From assembly GCA_002171155.1 (NCBI GenBank), contig NHHF01000060.1:1-8941 (forward strand): a stretch of 8,941 bases of DNA. Reading direction: 5' to 3'. How positions within the stretch are numbered: the stretch's first letter is position 1; the number at the start of each line of letters is the position of its first letter. Made by a program: the position numbers and the translations under genes. Origin of the DNA: Betaproteobacteria bacterium TMED156. Lineage in GTDB: Bacteria; Pseudomonadota; Gammaproteobacteria; Burkholderiales; Burkholderiaceae_A. The notes below the pieces were generated by a model. That model did not search any database, was not told the origin of the DNA, and was given only the letters and a program-made list of their open reading frames with translations. Shown here in pieces: positions 1 through 5,639 of the stretch.

Positions 1-1114
1 AAATACTAGTGTCAGTAGGAATTAAGCCTGCTAACCAAAAAGCCAAACCACTGCTACTTACCATATATGCAAGAGCCATTCCTCCCCCAAAAAGAAAAAT
101 TAAACCCCAAGGAAATTTACTTTCTATATCTGACCACTCAAGAAGAGTTATAGATTGTTTTTTTGACTTAAGAAAAAAAAGAGACAATCCACCCATCATC
201 GCAATAACTGCATCATCTAGAAAAGAAAAAACAGGAATTTGAATAAGTGCTTTTCTAAAAATCCAAAAAAAAGCTGTAATGATAAATACTAAACCCACTA
301 ATTTTTCTTCGCGTGAAATTTTACCTAAATCAGCCAACATCTTTTTAAGAAGATTCTTGGAACTTTCGGGTGCATTGAATCGAACTGGAAACAACACAAA
401 TGTTAATAAAAACCATATAAAAGGAACTAAAATTATTGTTATTGGAAGTCCTACGAGCATCCAATTAAAAAAACCAATATCTGTTCCATTTTCAGAAACA
501 AATTGAATCAAGTATCCATTGGGCGCGGTTCCAATTGGGGTCGCGATTCCACCGGCAGAAGATGCATATGCGATTCCTAATAGAAGAGATAATTTAAAAT
601 TCGATTTTTCTTTGGATGGTAATTCTTTCAGTGAGTCGGTTAAAGCAACCGCAACTGAAAGTCCAATCGGTAACAACATAATTGTTGTAGAAGTGTTCAT
701 AACCCACATACTTAATAAAGCACTTGTTATCATAAAGCTAAAAATTATTCCCCTAGCCTTCACTCCAGTGAATTGTAGAATGGTTAGGGCGATTCGCTTG
801 TGCAAATTCCATTTTTGCATTGAAATAGCAATCATAAATCCACCGGCAAATAAGAATTGAACCTTATTCATGAATTCTTTGCTTATCACTCCCATTTGTT
901 CCACAGAAAAAATTGGAAAAAGAATTAGTGGCAAAAGAGAAGTTATAGGCAAAGGCAAAGCTTCTGTAGCCCACCAAATTCCCATTAAAATAAAAATAGC
1001 TAAAGTAACTTGTCCGTTATAGTTTAATCCTGATGGCTGGGGGCTAATTAATACAGCAATAAAAACCAATAGCCCTAGATAAAACCCAATAATTTTAAAA
1101 TTGGTTGCCTCCAT
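1..1114 (-). CDS. SLC13/DASS family Na+-coupled anion (dicarboxylate or sulfate) symporter, C-terminus cut by window edge
   Basis: The minus-strand frame from ATG 1114 is open to the left edge (371 codons, no stop), so the gene's 3' end lies outside the window. It encodes an inner-membrane secondary carrier that imports di- or tricarboxylates or sulfate with Na+. Seen: hydrophobic segments throughout; WWATEALPLP at residues 47-56; MNTSTTIMLLPI at 139-150, which is the first SNT-type Na+/substrate motif with Met replacing Ser; GGIATPIGTAPNG at 188-200; and PWGLIFLFGGGMALA at 335-349 in the second half. These are hallmarks of the DASS/SLC13 family, whose members are usually about 450-500 residues, so roughly the last 100 are missing, including the second SNT motif. 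The ATG sits 6 nt after the stop of the upstream DAACS carrier, with AGG (in TTAGGTCAAAATG) as a ribosome site, so the two are probably cotranscribed. The substrate cannot be assigned from sequence alone. Confidence 0.9.
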   Translation of the reverse strand, partial: MEATNFKIIGFYLGLLVFIAVLISPQPSGLNYNGQVTLAIFILMGIWWATEALPLPITSLLPLILFPIFSVEQMGVISKEFMNKVQFLFAGGFMIAISMQKWNLHKRIALTILQFTGVKARGIIFSFMITSALLSMWVMNTSTTIMLLPIGLSVAVALTDSLKELPSKEKSNFKLSLLLGIAYASSAGGIATPIGTAPNGYLIQFVSENGTDIGFFNWMLVGLPITIILVPFIWFLLTFVLFPVRFNAPESSKNLLKKMLADLGKISREEKLVGLVFIITAFFWIFRKALIQIPVFSFLDDAVIAMMGGLSLFFLKSKKQSITLLEWSDIESKFPWGLIFLFGGGMALAYMVSSSGLAFWLAGLIPTDTSI

Positions 1115-1120
1115 TTTGAC

Positions 1121-2389
1121 CTAATCGATAATAGATTTTTTGGGACTGTTGAAAATTTCTCTATCCAAATCATCCTCTGTTGAAGCAACGAGTGTAGCAA
1201 CAGTCCCGTCGCCAGTAACGTTTACTGCAGTCCTGAGCATATCCAGGAGTCTGTCTACCCCAATTATCAAACCAATTCCCTCAATTGGAAGACCTACTTG
1301 ACCTAAAACCATAGTAAGCATGACAAGACCAACTCCAGGAACAGCAGCTGTTCCGATTGAAGCAAGTGTTGCGGTAAGTATTACCATGAGATATTGATCT
1401 GGTGTCAAAACAATTCCATAAAACTGAGCAATAAAAACAGTTGCTACCCCCTGCATGATTGCGGTTCCATCCATATTAATTGTTGCACCCAATGGAACAG
1501 CAAATGAAGAAACTTTTCGATTAACTCCCAAATTCGTTTGAACCGTCTTCATTGTTACAGGCATCGTTGCACCACTAGAGGAAGTTGAAAATGCCACCAT
1601 TATTGGTTCTCTCATTTTTTTTAAAAAAGTTAGTGGATTAACTCTAGCTATAAGAATTAGTAATAAGGGATAAACTAACAATCCGTGAATAATTAAAACT
1701 CCTACAACGGTAAAAAAATATGCAGCAAGTTTTGCAATTTCCTCTAGGCCAACGTTCAGACCAAGTTTTACCATCAAACAAAATACACCGTAAGGTGCAA
1801 ATGAAACTATCATCATGATTAATTTCATTAAAATTACATTAGCACTTTCAAAAATTTCACCGATTTTCCTTCCAGCATCTCCGCTTTTGCTTATTGCTAA
1901 TCCAAAAAGCAAAGCAAATACAATTATCTGAAGCATTTTTCCTTCAGCCATTGCAGCAACAGGGTTGCTGGGGAATACATTAATCAATGTTTCAATAACA
2001 CTTGGTGCCTCAGTAGGAGTGTAATTTTCAACTTCAAAATTCATTTGATCAGAGGAGTTGATTCCAGGATTAATTATTAATGCAATTAATAATGCCATGC
2101 TCACAGCTACAGCAGTAGTTAACAAATAAAATCCTATTGTTTTCCCTCCAAGTCTTCCTACACTTCCAGAAGCTCCAAGGCTAGCAGCACCATTTGTAAG
2201 TGATATAAAAACGAGAGGAACGACAACCATTTTTAATGAGACAACAAAAATTTGTCCTCCAGCTTCAATAAGTCCATTGAAGAAATAAATTTGAATAAAG
2301 CTAGAATCAGGTATGGCCATCCACTGAGCTAAAAATCCAATTGATATTCCAATCACCATTGCTATTAAAATTCTTAAAGTTAATTCCAT
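1121..2389 (-). CDS. DAACS family Na+(H+)-coupled acidic amino acid/dicarboxylate symporter (GltP/GltPh type)
   Basis: Inner-membrane trimeric elevator carrier that imports glutamate/aspartate or C4-dicarboxylates with cations; 422 residues, a normal length. Seen: hairpin-1 serine motif STSSSGATMPVTM at 268-280; NMDGT at 305-309; hairpin-2 GTAAVPGVG at 346-354; and the substrate helix DRLLDMLRTAVNVTGD at 379-394. By alignment to GltPh from memory, D383, R386, T387 and N390 match D394, R397, T398 and N401, and D307 and D394 match the Na+ ligands D312 and D405. The Asp at the D394 position binds the amino group in aspartate carriers, so an acidic amino acid is favoured over a plain dicarboxylate (inference). 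The ATG at 2389 is preceded by GAGAG at good spacing. It is the first gene of an operon with the SLC13 carrier, and divergent from glpK. Confidence 0.95.
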   Translation of the reverse strand: MELTLRILIAMVIGISIGFLAQWMAIPDSSFIQIYFFNGLIEAGGQIFVVSLKMVVVPLVFISLTNGAASLGASGSVGRLGGKTIGFYLLTTAVAVSMALLIALIINPGINSSDQMNFEVENYTPTEAPSVIETLINVFPSNPVAAMAEGKMLQIIVFALLFGLAISKSGDAGRKIGEIFESANVILMKLIMMIVSFAPYGVFCLMVKLGLNVGLEEIAKLAAYFFTVVGVLIIHGLLVYPLLLILIARVNPLTFLKKMREPIMVAFSTSSSGATMPVTMKTVQTNLGVNRKVSSFAVPLGATINMDGTAIMQGVATVFIAQFYGIVLTPDQYLMVILTATLASIGTAAVPGVGLVMLTMVLGQVGLPIEGIGLIIGVDRLLDMLRTAVNVTGDGTVATLVASTEDDLDREIFNSPKKSIID

Positions 2390-2454
2390 CTAATTCTCTC
2401 CATATCAAAATCCTGAGGCTTTGCTCCTTAATAATCATTGAGTAAACTAATTAT
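2390..2454. promoter_or_regulatory. Divergent intergenic region between DAACS carrier and glpK
   Basis: Only 65 bp separate the start codons of two divergent genes, so both promoters must be packed here or extend into the coding regions. Toward glpK there is a weak pair, TTGCTC at 2421-2426 and TAAACT at 2443-2448 with 16-bp spacing. It would place the transcript start at or next to the ATG, giving a leaderless or nearly leaderless mRNA; only a faint GAG lies 12 nt before the ATG. Toward the carrier, a GAGAG ribosome site (about 2396-2400) is clear but no good -35/-10 pair is. No operator palindrome was recognised. Confidence 0.35.
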
Positions 2455-3948
2455 ATGAAATATTTAATTTCACTTGACCAAGGAACTACTAGTTCAAAAA
2501 CTATTATATTTGATGAACATGGAACCATGGTATCAATGGCCCAAAAAGAAATTACCCAAATATACCCACGACCAGGCTGGGTTGAACATGATCCAATTGA
2601 AATTTGGCAATCCCAAGTTAATACCGCTAGGCAAGCTATTACCCAGGGTAAAATCGAATTATCTGATATTGCAGCACTGGGTATCGCAAACCAAAGAGAA
2701 ACCATAATTGCATGGGACAAAAAAACATCAAACCCACTTTGTAACGCAATCGTATGGCAAGATCGCCGCACTGAAAGTAATTGCACAGAGTTGAGGAATG
2801 AAAACCTAGAGACAAAGATAAAAGAAAAAACCGGATTAAGAATAGATCCATACTTTTCTGGGACAAAAATTTCATGGATTTTAAAAAATGTATCAGATGC
2901 TGAATTTCTCTTAAGAAAAAACCGTTTAGCATTTGGTACCGTTGACAGTTGGCTTATATGGATGCTCACAGATGGGAAAAGACATTTAACTGATATTAGC
3001 AATGCATCACGTACAATGCTTTTGAACATTGAAACAGGAATTTGGGATAACTTTTTACTTTCGAAATTCAATATCCCATCAGAAACGCTCCCAAAAATAA
3101 ATTCATCTAGTGAATATTTTGGTCACACACAAAGAAATATTTTTGGTAAGCCAATACCAATTTGTGGTGTTGCTGGAGATCAACAAAGTGCACTCTTCGG
3201 ACAAACATGTTTTGAACCTGGCATAATTAAAAATACGTACGGAACCGGCTGTTTTATGCTGACTCATCTAGCTGATAAACTCAAATACAGTAAAAATGGC
3301 CTTATAACTACTAGAGCTGCTCAAACTTCGCATAACCCTTGCTACGCACTTGAAGGTAGTGTTTTTATTGGGGGTGCAGTGGTTCAATGGATTAAAGACG
3401 GTTTAAAAGCAATTTCTAAAAGTGAAGAAATCGAAAAACTAGCCTTAAACGTGCCTGATTCTGGAGGAGTTATATTTGTCCCAGCATTTTCTGGCTTAGG
3501 AGCCCCATACTGGAGACCAGATTTACGCGGATCAATATCAGGCATAACTAGAGGCACGACAATTGATAATATCGCTTATGCAGCTTTGGAGAGTATAGCT
3601 TTTCAAAGTTGTGATTTGATAAAAAGCATGAATATTGATCTTGAGTCCAATGGTATGGATAGAATTAGAGAATTAAGAGTAGACGGAGGAGCCTGCGCAA
3701 ATGACCTTTTACTACAAATTCAGTCAGATCTGTCAGGCATACCAGTAGTTAGACCAAATATAATTGAAACGACTGCTCTTGGTGTCGCTTATCTTGCAGG
3801 TTTAAAGACTGGAGTTTTTAAAGACGAAAATTTTTTGAAAAGTCATTGGAAAATTAAAAGAATTTTTTATCCTAAAATCACTAAAGAACAGAGACTACAA
3901 AAAATTAATGTATGGGAAAAAGCAGTAAATAGACTTTGTCAACAATAA
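2455..3948 (+). CDS. glpK: Glycerol kinase
   Basis: Cytoplasmic FGGY-family kinase that phosphorylates glycerol with ATP to sn-glycerol 3-phosphate, feeding phospholipid synthesis or glycolysis. At 497 residues it is near the 502 of E. coli GlpK and appears full length. Seen: N-terminal phosphate-binding LDQGTTSSK at 7-15; R81-E82, W101, Y133 and D242, matching the E. coli glycerol contacts R83, E84, W103, Y135 and D245; GVAGDQQSALFGQ at 238-250; YGTGCF at 262-267; the FVPAFSGLGAPYW signature in the middle of the C-terminal domain; and LRVDGGACANDLL followed by the ETTALGVAYLAG segment near the end. All catalytic features are intact. No glpF, glpD or glpR is adjacent, so it stands alone here. 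Its stop codon directly abuts the stop of the convergent small membrane gene. Confidence 0.98.
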   Translation: MKYLISLDQGTTSSKTIIFDEHGTMVSMAQKEITQIYPRPGWVEHDPIEIWQSQVNTARQAITQGKIELSDIAALGIANQRETIIAWDKKTSNPLCNAIVWQDRRTESNCTELRNENLETKIKEKTGLRIDPYFSGTKISWILKNVSDAEFLLRKNRLAFGTVDSWLIWMLTDGKRHLTDISNASRTMLLNIETGIWDNFLLSKFNIPSETLPKINSSSEYFGHTQRNIFGKPIPICGVAGDQQSALFGQTCFEPGIIKNTYGTGCFMLTHLADKLKYSKNGLITTRAAQTSHNPCYALEGSVFIGGAVVQWIKDGLKAISKSEEIEKLALNVPDSGGVIFVPAFSGLGAPYWRPDLRGSISGITRGTTIDNIAYAALESIAFQSCDLIKSMNIDLESNGMDRIRELRVDGGACANDLLLQIQSDLSGIPVVRPNIIETTALGVAYLAGLKTGVFKDENFLKSHWKIKRIFYPKITKEQRLQKINVWEKAVNRLCQQ

Positions 3949-4086
3949 TTAATCTATTAATTTAAAAAAGTAACTTAGTACACCAGTACCCCAGGCAGCG
4001 AAAAATAATGCTATAAAAATTAACAAAAACCAAATTATTCTATAAAGAGCTATACGGTGGTAATTTTTTTTAATATATTTATTCAT
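3949..4086 (-). CDS. Small single-pass membrane protein, 45 residues, function unknown
   Basis: Short minus-strand gene, ATG at 4086 to TAA at 3949-3951. The N-terminus is basic (MNKYIKKNYHR), followed by one strongly hydrophobic helix at about residues 12-34 (RIIWFLLIFIALFFAAW) and a short C-terminal tail ending FKLID. The positive-inside rule predicts the N-terminus in the cytoplasm. It starts 14 nt after the stop of the upstream lipoprotein gene and is probably the last gene of that operon. No strong ribosome site is visible. The stop codon touches the glpK stop tail to tail with no gap. Support for it being real is the membrane-protein pattern, the operon-like spacing and the exact fill of an otherwise empty gap; no family was recognised. 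Confidence 0.6.
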   Translation of the reverse strand: MNKYIKKNYHRIALYRIIWFLLIFIALFFAAWGTGVLSYFFKLID

Positions 4087-4100
4087 ACTTAATTTAAAGT

Positions 4101-4487
4101 TTAATCAACTTTTCGCTCTAATTCACCACAAGAATAGTCAATTATAGTAGTTCTTTTTGAAGTATTCAGCGTTTGCTGTGCCTGCAAAGTATATCTGTCC
4201 AAAGTAATTTGATCATCAAAATTATCTTTACGAGTGTCTTTACACTGGTATACAAATTCAGTTTTTTCACACTCATATTCGGAAATTCCAATTCCAACTG
4301 AACCAATACTCACATTTAGCCTTTCATCATTAAAATGAAAATAATTTATATCCTGATAGCTTTTAGTTAAAGGCTCGCCATCTAAAGACTTTTTATAACA
4401 TTCAAAAACCTGGTGACGAGCAGAAAAATCTGAACATCCACTGCCCAAAAATAAACATATCAAGAAAATTAAGTGAAGATTTTTCAA
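4101..4487 (-). CDS. Small lipoprotein with four mature-domain cysteines, function unknown (four-Cys family member 1)
   Basis: 128 residues. The signal peptide MKNLHLIFLICLFLGSG ends in a relaxed lipobox (GSG-C18), so it is predicted to be a lipid-anchored exported protein. The rest has cysteines at 30, 73, 82 and 120: FECY near the start, C73-x8-C82 with a preceding Tyr (YQC), then LDRYT and a terminal YSCGEL. The plus-strand gene at 5049 has the same plan and the same 9-residue C-C step, and the gene at 7322-7816 has a looser version, so these are probably paralogs. The start is TTG at 4487. An in-frame TAG lies five codons upstream, no ATG or GTG lies between, and the Lys needed by the signal peptide follows directly. 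The nearest AGG is 11 nt upstream, rather far. It lies downstream of the six-Cys gene (94-nt gap) and 14 nt before the small membrane gene. No function assigned. Confidence 0.75.
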   Translation of the reverse strand: MKNLHLIFLICLFLGSGCSDFSARHQVFECYKKSLDGEPLTKSYQDINYFHFNDERLNVSIGSVGIGISEYECEKTEFVYQCKDTRKDNFDDQITLDRYTLQAQQTLNTSKRTTIIDYSCGELERKVD

Positions 4488-4581
4488 TTTATATTTAACC
4501 TAGCCTACTTTCAAAAAAACCAAAAAAATACAACAAATTGATGTAAATCAAAAACTTATAAATTAATTAATTAGAAGAAAT

Positions 4582-4998
4582 CTATTTTTTGTTTTTAGCA
4601 CATCCAAAAGTCTTTATCCATGCTTGTTTGTTTTCACCATCAAAATAATTAAATTGTTCTGAGTAATTTCCATCAATCATCTGGAAGATTTTATATCCTT
4701 CATAGCTCATCTTGGAGGCATCAATGAAGTTTTCAGCACAATACCAATTCTCAGTATCATCTATCTTACAACCTTCTAAAACTTTTTTTATTCTGTCTTG
4801 ATTTGTACTCACAAATGTTATTAATAATTTTGATGCGTGAATATCCTTAATTTTAAAGAAAATATAACCTGCTCTTTTACAGGAGTTATCGCATATTAGC
4901 GCATCTCTATCATTTTCGCATATAAAATAATCTAATGAATTTGTCGCAAAGGCATTATCGAAAAATAGCACCACTAAAGGTAAAAAAAATTTGATCAT
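4582..4998 (-). CDS. Small exported six-cysteine protein, function unknown (six-Cys family member 1)
   Basis: 138 residues from ATG 4998. An in-frame TTG one codon earlier (5001) would also work, but the ATG has GAG five nt upstream and is preferred. The signal peptide MIKFFLPLVVLFFDNAFA is predicted to be cleaved after AFA (residue 18). The mature chain has cysteines at 27, 36, 40, 77, 87 and 133, with AGYIFF after the third and EGCKIDDTENWYC at 75-87. The gene at 6940-7329 has the same C-x8-C-x3-C-x36-C-x9-C spacing exactly, an AG-x-I-x-F block, and the same E-x-C-x-I-x-D-x2-NW-x-C block, so the two are homologous. An even cysteine number in an exported protein suggests three disulfides (inference). 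It is divergent from the gene at 5049 across 50 bp and probably heads the minus-strand cluster. No named family recognised. Confidence 0.8.
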   Translation of the reverse strand: MIKFFLPLVVLFFDNAFATNSLDYFICENDRDALICDNSCKRAGYIFFKIKDIHASKLLITFVSTNQDRIKKVLEGCKIDDTENWYCAENFIDASKMSYEGYKIFQMIDGNYSEQFNYFDGENKQAWIKTFGCAKNKK

Positions 4999-5015
4999 CA
5001 AAACTCGAATCTGTA

Positions 5016-5044
5016 AATATACCTAATAAAAGTTGTAAAGTTAA
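5016..5044 (-). promoter_or_regulatory. Candidate sigma-70-type promoter for the six-Cys gene at 4582-4998
   Basis: On the minus strand, TTAACT (5044-5039) is followed after exactly 17 bp by TATATT (5021-5016), a 4/6 and 5/6 match to the -35 and -10 consensus. Transcription would begin near 5009, leaving about 10 nt before ATG 4998. In such AT-rich DNA chance matches are common, so this is only a candidate. The same spacer must also serve the divergent gene at 5049, for which no convincing pair was found. Confidence 0.35.
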
Positions 5045-5048
5045 CAAT

Positions 5049-5414
5049 ATGAAAAATTTATTCCAAATAAAATCTAAACTTGCAATCTTCTTTTTTTTAT
5101 TTTTTAACAGTTTAGATGCTATTTCAGAGGAAATATCACTATTATGTTACGGAGAATTTGCAACTTCAACCAATGGAAAAAATATAACAATAAACGATAA
5201 TCAAAAAGTTGTTTTAAAAAATAATAGATTATTTATACCTGGAATGATGCTTTTCTGTAAAAAAAAATCGATGCTTTACAAATGTGAGAAGAAAAGACTG
5301 GACTCTATATGGAAAGCAGAACTAGATTTGAATAGCAAAGTTTTTAAATATTATTCTCATAATGTGACCAAAAACAAAACTCAAAATTTTAATTCAATTT
5401 GTAAGCTCTTGTAA
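5049..5414 (+). CDS. Small exported four-cysteine protein, function unknown (four-Cys family member 2)
   Basis: 121 residues. The N-terminus has lysines followed by a hydrophobic stretch (LAIFFFLFFNSLDA), a signal peptide probably cleaved around residues 24-26. The mature chain has cysteines at 33, 70, 79 and 118: LLCYGE, FCKKKSMLYKC (C-x8-C), and a final ICKLL. Cysteine spacing (37, 9, 39) is close to that of the lipoprotein at 4101-4487 (43, 9, 38), and both have C-Y at the first Cys and Y-[QK]-C at the third, so they are likely paralogs. Unlike that one it has no lipobox and should be soluble in the periplasm or secreted. No strong Shine-Dalgarno is visible. The stop codon lies inside a perfect 10-bp tandem duplication. 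It is transcribed toward the helicase, but a 222-bp gap and a likely separate promoter argue against one operon. Confidence 0.75.
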   Translation: MKNLFQIKSKLAIFFFLFFNSLDAISEEISLLCYGEFATSTNGKNITINDNQKVVLKNNRLFIPGMMLFCKKKSMLYKCEKKRLDSIWKAELDLNSKVFKYYSHNVTKNKTQNFNSICKLL

Positions 5415-5418
5415 GCTC
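5399..5418 (+). repeat. Perfect 10-bp tandem repeat (TTGTAAGCTC x2) spanning a stop codon
   Basis: TTGTAAGCTC occurs at 5399-5408 and again at 5409-5418 with no mismatch. The TAA stop of the preceding gene (5412-5414) lies in the second copy. Removing one copy would make the gene end in CKLN followed by TAA instead of CKLL and TAA, so the duplication changes only the last residue. It is probably a recent slippage event (inference). Confidence 0.8.
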
Positions 5419-5442
5419 AATTAATTGGTTAATTATTGAGCT
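5414..5442. other. Inverted repeat just after the 5049-5414 gene, possible weak mRNA hairpin
   Basis: AGCTCAAT (5414-5421) pairs with ATTGAGCT (5435-5442), an 8-bp perfect stem. After a one-base bulge, AATT pairs with AATT around a GGTT loop. It starts at the last base of the stop codon and could protect or end the transcript. No run of T follows in the plus direction, so it does not meet the pattern of an intrinsic terminator. Confidence 0.35.
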
Positions 5443-5496
5443 ATATTGAATATTGATTTACTTATTAAGAGCTATTTTTTAAATAATAGTATAGAG

Positions 5497-5502
5497 TATA
5501 AT
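5497..5502 (+). promoter_or_regulatory. Candidate -10 element (TATAAT) for the DEAD-box helicase, with long leader
   Basis: A perfect TATAAT lies 134 bp before the helicase start codon, in a 222-bp gene-free stretch (5415-5636). The -35 position (about 5474-5479, ATTTTT) is poor. If used, it gives an untranslated leader of about 125-130 nt. Long leaders are known on cold-induced helicase mRNAs, but no cold-shock box or riboswitch was recognised. No small reading frame worth calling lies in the gap. Confidence 0.3.
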
Positions 5503-5626
5503 TTTTTAGATCTGTTAATTTATCAAAACCGATTAGCTTATCAATTTTAAATTTTTGGTAACAGGCTTTCAATTAATAAGTCACTTTCGCGCTTTTTGTT
5601 CACATTTTTCCAAAACCATTCAACAA

Positions 5627-5639
5627 AGGAATTTAATTG
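5627..5639 (+). promoter_or_regulatory. Ribosome binding site AGGA that decides the TTG start of the helicase
   Basis: AGGA at 5627-5630, then six bases (ATTTAA), then TTG at 5637-5639. The spacing is near ideal and is one of the clearest ribosome sites in the window. The protein it yields begins right at the conserved aromatic residue preceding the Q motif. Confidence 0.7.

Noticed and set aside
9..860. Three plus-strand reading frames at 9-242, 279-506 and 519-860
   Set aside because: They lie opposite the clear SLC13 carrier frame, show no domain, signal peptide or ribosome site, and have the composition of antisense shadows.
2451..3071. 206-residue minus-strand frame inside glpK
   Set aside because: Fully antisense to well-conserved glycerol kinase sequence, with no recognisable protein features.
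3946..3968. ATTAAT-CT-ATTAAT as a terminator hairpin between glpK and the convergent small gene
   Set aside because: The arms are short self-palindromic AT words with a two-base loop, so a stable hairpin is unlikely; common by chance in such AT-rich DNA.
4999..5001. TTG at 5001 as start of the six-Cys gene
   Set aside because: The next codon is ATG with GAG at good spacing and begins a standard signal peptide, so ATG 4998 is preferred.
5414..5442. Intrinsic terminator after the 5049-5414 gene
   Set aside because: The stem is AT-rich with a bulge and no T-run follows; kept only as an inverted repeat of unknown role.
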